A DNA stretch of 64,000 nt, taken from positions 469,756,879-469,820,878 of the forward strand of contig OY856413.1 of assembly GCA_963693085.1 (NCBI GenBank). Reading direction: 5' to 3'. The position numbers were made by a program, and so were the translations under genes. Below the pieces are notes generated by a model. That model did no database searches and was not told where the DNA came from. It saw nothing but the letters and a program-made list of their open reading frames with translations. How positions within the stretch are numbered: the first letter of the stretch is position 1; every line of letters starts with the position of its first letter. The stretch comes from Alisma plantago-aquatica. Taxonomy: Eukaryota; Streptophyta; Magnoliopsida; Alismatales; Alismataceae. This document shows positions 58,364-64,000 of this stretch, in pieces.

Positions 58364-61300
58364 AGACCGTTTGGTGGTCACCCAAGACCGTTTGGAGGTC
58401 TAGGGTTGAGTATGGTTAGGTGTTTGAAGGTCTAAAGGTACCAAGCTGTTAAACAATGTAATGCTGATTTGGTGATCAATCCAATGAACCAAACCCTAAT
58501 TGGATTGCTTAGATTTGAGTGATATGATGGGCAAACGGTCTCAAGACCGTTTGGAGGTCATCCAAACGACCTCAAGACCGTTTGGGGTCAGGTCATACCC
58601 AATTTGGATGATGGTTCAATGGTTTCAAAGCAACTAGTCTTACATTGATTAGTGTTGTTGAATCATCGATTCCAAACCCTAATTCAATTGAATCAAACCC
58701 TAATTGATGATCAATTGAGGGTCAATTGAGAGTCAAATCAGTTGAAGGTTGACCTATTAAACTCAATTGAAGTATGAGGGTAGGTCCAATTGATGATTGG
58801 TTCCATGAATTCAATGATTGAAGGAATCAACATTGAAAACCCTAATTCAATTGGATACCTTATGTAATGGAGGTCCAATGTGATTGAATCTCTTGAGAAT
58901 AGAGATGATGAATCATCCATTGATCCAATGATGATTAGTAATGATAATCAATGAAGGTACAAAGGTTGAAACCCTAATAGTACCTAAGTGATTAGTGCCA
59001 ATTAAGGAATGAACCCTAATTGCTTATAAGAACAATGTCTTAGTACACTATGTTAACCATAGTTGTATATACTTGATTGAAGGGTTGATGTAACCTAATC
59101 AAGTTGATAGGATGATGGAAAGGAATTCATACATGAGTATTGATCATGTGATGAATAGGGTATGATCCTTAATAAAGAGATCATGTGAACCCTAATTGAG
59201 GTTGATTCCATGTAAACCCAAATTGAGGGTGATGCCATGAGAAACCCATGTTGGGATGAATAGTAAACCCTAATTTTAGGCAATATGATGAGAACGCCTA
59301 ATGAAGGGTGATGTTATATGCAATCCTCACCCTAATGAAGTATGATAGTATGGGAAACCCTAATCCTAATAATGGAATGGTTACTAATATACTAATGGGG
59401 GAAATGCCTAAAGTGATTGATTGTGGATACCCTTATAGCAAGTAATGATTTAACTTGAGATGAGTCCATATCATTAAAGATATTTGGACCATTCTTATGT
59501 GTCACCTATGCACTTCATGGTAATGGTGATAGGTTAATGGATTAAAGGATTAAAATGGGAAATACCTTAATCCAAGATAAGCTGATAACTTAAGGAAGTT
59601 GAAAGTGATGAGGAAAGTGATATATCAATATGTGATAAATATCACTTTTAGCATTACACGATTGATATAGTTCAATACCTGGAATAGTTTCATAGGATTA
59701 CCATAGTCTAATACCTGGAATGATAACACAGGATTGGCTAACTCCCAATACCTAGAATGATAACACAGGATTGGCTAACTCCCATTACCTGGAATGATAA
59801 CACAGGATTGGCTAACTCCCATTACCTGGAATGATAATACAGGATTGGCTAACTCCCAATACCTAGAATGATAACACAGGATTGGCTAACTCCCAATACC
59901 TAGAATGATAACACAGGATTGGCTAACTCCCAATACCTAGAATGATAACACAGGATTGGCTAACTCCCAATACCTGGAATGATCATACAGGATTGGCTAA
60001 CTCCCAATACCTGGAATAATAACACAGGATTGGCTAACTCCCAATACCTAGAATGCACAGGATTGGCTAACTCCCAATACCTGGAATAATAACACACGAT
60101 TGGCTAACTCCCAATACCTGGAATGCACAAGATTGACATAGATCAATACCTGGAATAATAACACCGGATTAGCTAACTCCCAATACCTGGAATGCACAGG
60201 ATTGGCTAACTCCCAATACCTGGAATAATAACACAGGATTTGCTAACTCCCAATACCTGGAATGCACATGATTGACATAGATCAATACCTGGAATAATAA
60301 CACAGGATTAGCTAACTCCCAATACCTGGAATGCACAGGATTGGCTAAACCCCAATACCTGGAATAGTTGCACAGGATTGACATAGATCAATACCTGGAA
60401 TAGTTGCACAGGATTGACACAGATCGATACCTGGAATGGTTGTACAGGATTGACATAGATCAATACCTGGAATGGATACACAGGAATAATATAAATCTAA
60501 TGCTTGTACTAGTTGCACAAGATTGGTGTAATCCAATGCCTGGAATACTTATATAGGATTGGTATAGACCAATGCCTGAATAAGACATGATGATGTACAC
60601 TCTCATGTCCATTATAACCAAAATTTGTTTAGCAGATTGGCTAAGGTCAATAAGTTGAAACGAGAATGTCTCATGGGTGACATATCAAGATAATGAGTGT
60701 CACAAGAGAATGTCTCATGGGTGACATATCAAGATAATGAGTGTCACAAGAGAAGTTTGATATGATGGTATAATATGGAGGATAAATGATATACATGTTC
60801 TTCCTATTCCTTATTAAGAGAATGCTTTAAATTGCTTATCATCTGCCTAGTTTTATATCCTTAATTGCAATAATAATGTTTTGGCGGAGAGTTATATCTC
60901 TCGCTGGGGCAATTTACAATTGTCTCACCCCCGTGGGAAAACATTTTTAGGTATGCATGGAAGGCAAGGCAGGAAATCCCTAGAACAGAGATGAGCAGAA
61001 GCAACATCAACAACAAGGACAGCAATGAGATCTCAGGTGGAGATATTGTCTGTCAAGTCATATAGATAGTAGTCCTATGTGTCATCTCTATACTCTCAGG
61101 TCCTCGGAGTTTTAAATGATTCAATCGGAGTTTTGGCTTAATGCCTCAAAGTTTTATACCGCCTGTGTATATTTGTTAACAGGGCAGTCAATGTTGTAAT
61201 CCTTAAAAAGGAATTGTACAGGCTGTGTACTTGTGATCCAGGATGAAATGGAAACACTTTGGTTCTTGGTTAAAGAGTTTTCCTATGAATGGATCTCTTT

Positions 61301-61396
61301 GCAAATGGTTTTAATTTTTAGTGATTTTCAATAATTACGCTGCAAATAATTCGCTTCCGCATTAGTTAATCCTATTTTCGCGAGACGGTCGTTACA
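58364..61396 (+). repeat. LTR C, lacking its first ~2349 bp, mosaic
   Basis: Starts at the position equal to 32304 in LTR A. 58364-59025 is nearly identical to LTR A; from about 59030 to 60620 it is clearly diverged (roughly 80%) with a different tandem array; 60640-60840 is again nearly identical except for a 48-bp duplication around GAGAATGTCTCATGGGTGAC. The end is GACGGTCGTTACA at 61396, followed by the GGCAC duplication. Confidence 0.88.
59655..60575. repeat. Variant ~37-bp minisatellite in LTR C
   Basis: Units of CACAGGATTGGCTAACTCCC plus AATACCTGGAATGATAA, with shorter variants lacking GATAACA. Related to the A/B unit through GGATTGG...CCAAT(A/G)CCTGG but a separate expansion. Confidence 0.93.
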
Positions 61397-61401
61397 GGCA
61401 C

Positions 61402-61606
61402 CCTAGTTGCAACACAAGCGGCAACAAATCCACCCTCGGTACTTTCCCCTCTCTCCCACAACTCTTTTTCTCTAACCCCCACCCCCTCTAACCCCACCCG
61501 CCTCCCAAATAGCCCAATAACCTCATCGCCTCCCTCACGCTCCTATCGCCTTTGGTAAAACCTAACTCACAACTATTTCCTGATCCTTCTCTAATCTTTT
61601 CTGCAG
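61402..61606. other. CT-rich host flank, right of the large LTR element
   Basis: Continues the host sequence interrupted at 29954. Strongly C-rich (CCCCCACCCCCTCTAACCCC), then TAATCTTTTCTGCAG, a good splice acceptor context. Suggests a leader or first intron of a host gene. Confidence 0.4.
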
Positions 61607-61673
61607 ACGAAGACGACATTAGGAGCCAAGGTCGACGCCTGACTACAAGCAGATCCGAGCCAAAGAAGGAAAG
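61607..61673 (+). other. Exon-like segment in the host flank
   Basis: 67-nt segment between CTTTTCTGCAG and AAAG|GTACAA, GC-richer than its surroundings (GCCAAGGTCGACGCC). It could be an exon of the gene into whose 5' part the 31-kb element inserted. The reading frame is unknown and no protein is recognised. Confidence 0.35.
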
Positions 61674-64000
61674 GTACAATTTTTTCAATCTGGAATTGCA
61701 AACAAGCACTTATTAAGTCTGTCAGACCCATAAGTAGATCAGTAAGTTTATATAATATATTTCAATTTTCTAACCCTTAGAAACAGGAAGTGAAAATGGG
61801 TAAGAATACTATTTTAGATCCACTAGAATGCTGACTCAGAAAATCAGATACAGAATGCCTTCTAAACAACAATTACATAGACAAACCGCCTAGAGGACCA
61901 ATTTTCAAAGGAGATTCTTGACCAATTTTGTGGCCCACTTTCTGTCCAAAATCCCTTTGGAGAATAGTCTTTCAAGGTACTCTCTTTCCTAACAGTAGGT
62001 GTTTCTCATTTTCTATAAGACACCAGTATTCACACAAGTTTGTTCCATGACTGAATTTTAAGATCATAGGTCTTTTCACTTTAGGTTGTGACATCCTAGA
62101 CATGACATGGTTGGTGATTTTCCCCTGTATTCTTTGATGCGTCGTGCCTCTTCTATTAGAGAGTACAGATCCTCTCTAATGGTTCATCTTACTTTCTCTG
62201 GTGCATAATATTTAACTCATTCACATTAAAACAACATGATATTGCAACCAGAAATCAAGTTTTTTATGGAGAAGGATGATTTATTGTAGGTACACACCAT
62301 TTATAGCAGTCTTAATCGCTTAGAATATGATCACAGTCTATTATATGTAACATATGCTTTGATCATCTCGAACTGGATCTCCATCTGGGCTATACTATCA
62401 ACTACGAGTGCTATAGGGCTTCACCTCTTCTACAACCCAATCCCCGTGGTATTAGCTCATTGAGATGGGAGAAACAATCAAGTTGCTGCACTCTTAATGT
62501 TAGGAAGTTAAAAACTATAGTGATGGGCACACATCAGATTGATCTTCTTGACTTCGTCAAGCTTATGTTTACTCAATTAGATTGGAAAAAAATCATGCTC
62601 TGTAAGTAGCCAGTATACAAGAGGCGAATTTCAAATTTTGAGCTTTTTTCTATGGAGGTTAAAAAGGAAGAATCTCTCTAGGTTTCATATTTCAGGGTAA
62701 TGTAGGAAGTATTGGCTAAATGGGGTACTGGCTGAGCCGAATAACAGATATGAAGTGAATACCCAAAATATATCTATAGAACTTGTTACTAGGAACAATT
62801 TTAGTGAGAGTATACTTTAATTTAGATAATTGCCTCTAAGAATGCTTGAGTGAGATGGTAGTTCCTAGAGTGATATCTCCTCTCATAATAGTAATAAGGA
62901 ATGGATCTCTTGTAAAGGACTACGTTGCCATCTAAAAGAGATTATGCCTTCACATATTTTTTCTTATGTTTTTGATGTTGCATCTGTCAGCTATCCCACA
63001 TGTTCTGTTATCCTTACAGTGTCTGTGACTTCTGACTCATATACTTTACCTTTCCAGTTGCATCAACAATTTTCTCTTGTTATTTGCCGAAAAAGTCTAA
63101 GCAACTTTCCTTTCCTTTCCTTGTAATTTATGTTTTCATGAAATTATAAGTCTTAGTTGATAGTAAAAATGATAAATGTGCATTTGTAGAATTTTTTTTG
63201 AACCAAATTCAATGCATGAACTAAATGATCTAGGATGATACATCTCCATTGTTCCTTTCATTTTTTTGTTTTCAATGAATTGTCCTAAAATTAGTTAGTA
63301 ATTTTATGGTAACTACCAAAACATATAGCGGCTATTATGTAAGTTGGAAACATAGGGTTGGAATTCACTTTGATATTACTTTAGAGTCACAAATAATTAA
63401 GTAGGATCCATTTAAATTTCAAATATAATTCAATAACTTAGTCAATTCTAAGATTAAATTTCCTATGGAAATGAACAACTTGAGTGAGCTGCTAAGATTT
63501 AAGGAGAAAAAATGGATTACCTCACTAATGAGGGTCAAAAGTACTTTTTGAAGGACATATTAATACTAAAAATTCTGCTTACAACACCAGATCAATCACA
63601 CTTGATATGAGTACCAAATGATTTAATGGATGTCTGATAAAGTCCTATATGAAAGATATTCTTACAATGGTGCCGATAGGCATGAATTTTCTGAGCAAGT
63701 GGCGTAATGATTATTTTTTATTCTTCTAGGAGGTTGAGGTAGGTGTTCAATCTTTTCCTATAATTAATATATCATTGTTGTCTTGTTAAGTTCCTATAAG
63801 GCCTAACTATCAACATTGCATGATATGATGTTCTATCAAAGTCCTATTGTTCCTTAATACATGCATTTGTCCAACCTGCACCTGCATGGATCAATGACTC
63901 ACCTGAGGCATGTGTTTGAGCCGTACGCCTACATGTTACTTCTTCTAAAGACTCTCTGTCTCAGCCTCCCACACAAACCATGTTGTTACAAACTCTAAAA
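61674..64000. other. AT-rich host flank without a supportable gene
   Basis: Short ORFs only. Might contain introns and small exons of the gene suggested at 61607, but nothing is identifiable. Confidence 0.45.

Larger units (their letters stand above)
29955..61396 (+). mobile_element. Compound non-autonomous LTR retrotransposon (LARD-like), about 31.4 kb
   Basis: The outermost ends are TGTAACATCC (29955) and GGTCGTTACA (61396), flanked by GGCAC at 29950-29954 and at 61397-61401. Order: LTR A, 9 bp of primer-site leader, LTR B (with a CACTA inserted), internal domain 55231-58363, 5'-truncated LTR C. The internal domain has a Met-tRNA primer site and near its end GGGATTTCGGGGACGAAATC, a sequence typical of the 3' end of Ty3/gypsy (Tekay/Del-type) internal regions, but no gag, protease, RT, RNase H or integrase. 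Very long LTRs with a conserved non-coding interior define LARDs, which are thought to be mobilised by autonomous Ty3/gypsy relatives. Without the CACTA the structure is about 17 kb. Confidence 0.88.

Noticed and set aside
59655..60575. CRISPR-like or regularly spaced array
   Set aside because: Direct tandem units without unique spacers, inside a plant LTR.

Overview
This is a repeat-dense nuclear region of a flowering plant, probably a monocot. The monocot call is an inference from the strongly GC-rich single-exon PR-10 gene lying in AT-rich surroundings. No bacterial, organellar or viral gene was recognised. Nearly all of the 64 kb is transposable elements nested in one another. The only intact host gene I can support is a PR-10/Bet v 1-like CDS at 27445-27939.

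Layout. (1) 1-7670 is read as the right-hand part of a CACTA DNA transposon that continues off the left edge. It ends in TAGTG at 7670 and sits inside a diverged LTR copy (7671-12375). (2) 12376-21285 is old Ty3/gypsy-like LTR sequence, a broken CACTA 5' end (15010), a complete tRNA-derived SINE with target duplications (18253-18499), and a short copia-type LTR (20677). (3) 21286-25600 is a three-layer nest. An RTE-type LINE on the minus strand is split by a 5S-rRNA-bearing, Cassandra-like miniature retrotransposon with three LTRs, which is itself interrupted by a 2.17-kb solo LTR with a perfect GTGGG duplication. (4) 25601-29954 is a gene-bearing island with the PR-10 gene.

(5) 29955-61396 is one compound LTR element of about 31.4 kb bounded by a perfect 5-bp duplication (GGCAC). 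It has very long LTRs (about 5.4 kb), a 3.1-kb internal domain with no recognisable gag-pol, a Met-tRNA primer-binding site, and a tandemly duplicated internal region. This is the architecture called LARD (large retrotransposon derivative). It is unusual in carrying two complete LTRs almost head to tail at the 5' side, joined by 9 bp of primer-site leader, and a 5'-truncated, mosaic 3' LTR. (6) The second LTR is interrupted by a 14.5-kb CACTA element (35685-50158) with matching ends, an ATA target duplication, a TNPD-like transposase (two premature stops), a second Transposase_24-type gene (two premature stops), embedded LINE pieces and a 680-bp inverted repeat. The neighbouring LTR supplies an empty-site sequence for this insertion. 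(7) 61402-64000 is the host flank, with one exon-like segment.

The two CACTA genes would normally act together in transposition (transposase plus accessory end-binding protein). Both are now broken by a few point stops, so this copy would need help in trans. The LTR element lacks coding capacity and would likewise depend on an autonomous Ty3/gypsy partner. All identity statements are estimates by eye.
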